Shown piece by piece: positions 63,022 through 64,000 of a stretch of DNA of 64,000 nucleotides. Within the stretch, counting starts at the first letter, position 1. Each line of letters starts with the position of its first letter. The notes under the pieces were generated by a model. It did not search any database and was not told the DNA's origin. It saw only the letters and a list, made by a program, of their open reading frames with translations. Source of the stretch: Erythrocercus mccallii (lineage: Eukaryota > Chordata > Aves > Passeriformes > Dicruridae); contig VZRG01000731.1 in NCBI GenBank assembly GCA_013397435.1, positions 236,403-300,402 on the forward strand, in the 5' to 3' direction. The position numbers were made by a program, and so were the translations under genes.

Positions 63022-63088
63022 AGATATATAGATATAGACTAGATATAGCTATAGCTATAGATATAGATATAGATTATATAGATATATG
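63022..63088. repeat. AT-rich (GATATA)n / (AGCTAT)n microsatellite
   Basis: Imperfect repeats of GATATA and AGCTAT units over about 65 bases in intergenic DNA. Confidence 0.9.
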
Positions 63089-64000
63089 AAAGAAAAAAGA
63101 AAACTTAGTTCAGAATTTAGGTGCCAAATATTATATATCTAAATACATAACATTAATTAAAAGCTTTTGAAGTTGATGAGCATATCTCACTGCTGCTTAA
63201 ATCCACGGGTGTTGAGGGAAATCAGTGTCTTTAGAAAGCAGAGTGCTTGTTTACCTGACTATATGTGAAATTAGATGCTGACTTGTACATACTGATCTTA
63301 GTATAATCCTGCAATAATGTGATCTACTGACCTCATACAATCATAAAACATCATGAAATGGGAGAATTTGGAAAAAAGGAATTAATTTTTTGTGACAATT
63401 CCCATCTAATAAGATTGACATAAGATTTTCAGGATGGTGAAAAAGTGGTGAATTCTTTAAATCACCACAGTAAACAAACAATAAATAGAGCTTATATTTA
63501 CATACAAGAAATTCAGACTCAGGGAGTTGAGGACTAGGTAGTAGAGGTTAAAATAAAGTCCCTTAAGAACATCTTGATGGCCAATATGTTTTAAAAGAAT
63601 AAATCAAAATAAAGCTATTGACATACCTGAGGGCATTTCAGGAAGTGTGGCTGAAATCTGACAGAAATAATTTATTTAAAATTTGATGTTGCTAGCAAAT
63701 CTGTAAGACCAGGCAGATGCCTCATGTGGTACCCAGAACCCATCCCATACTTCTTCTGGTATTTACATTAGCTTTTGCAATTCTGTAAAATACAAACAAA
63801 TTCAATATTCATTAAACATAAATTAAATCAGTGAAAGCAGAATTTATTCCATCATTTACAAGGCTTTGGGTATTGCATATTCCATGCAAGTCCTGGATTG
63901 TGACAGTGCCATAGGCAAGGCCATGCTATGTGCATACGCATTCAATGGTTATTAAATGTGCGTGTCTTTAATTACATGTTTATGGAGGAGTAAAGTTCCA

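Larger units (their letters stand above)
58153..64000. other. Intergenic DNA upstream of SLC38A1
   Basis: Apart from the CR1 fragment at 58.9-59.3 kb and the microsatellite at 63.0 kb I see no feature. A pyrimidine-rich stretch at 60050-60500 has no recognisable origin. SLC38A2, the upstream neighbour in mammals, is not reached. Confidence 0.7.

Noticed and set aside
1..64000. tRNA, rRNA, CRISPR, operon or bacterial-type features
   Set aside because: None seen. The sequence is vertebrate nuclear DNA, and I found no tRNA-like box A/B pair or repeat-spacer pattern when reading it.

Overview
This window is vertebrate nuclear DNA, almost certainly from a bird. It contains several CR1 LINE fragments, some ending in the ATTCTATG-type 3' tail typical of avian CR1. 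I saw no mammalian SINE or L1 sequence. The introns are compact and all GT-AG. Most open reading frames in the window are chance frames in introns and intergenic DNA.

One gene can be supported, on the minus strand: SLC38A1 (SNAT1), a sodium-coupled neutral amino acid transporter. I rebuilt 15 coding exons between 49088 (ATG) and 21688 (stop). They join in frame across 14 GT-AG introns and give 487 codons plus a stop, which is the length I recall for the mammalian protein. Exon 49182-48970 also carries 94 nt of 5' UTR, so at least one further non-coding first exon lies upstream. A CpG-rich block at about 56930-57342 runs into an 810-base assembly gap (57343-58152), and the promoter and first exon probably lie there. 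The terminal exon probably carries a long 3' UTR, possibly to about 15650, where a poly(A) signal overlaps a Pumilio-type motif.

Layout from left to right: 1-15649 is intergenic DNA downstream of SLC38A1, with a CR1 fragment, a TTTG microsatellite and a possible LTR remnant. 15650-21687 is the inferred 3' UTR. 21688-49182 holds the coding exons and introns, with two CR1 fragments, a CT tract at one splice acceptor and a possible LTR remnant. 49183 to about 57000 is the 5' intron, with a young-looking CR1 copy. 56930-58152 is the CpG island plus gap. 58153-64000 is upstream intergenic DNA with another CR1 copy and an AT-rich microsatellite. In mammals SLC38A2 lies upstream of SLC38A1 in the same orientation, but none of it is visible here.

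I found no previously undescribed system. The observations most worth checking are splice-site and UTR features of SLC38A1, a divergent glycosylated extracellular loop, and the gap over the promoter.
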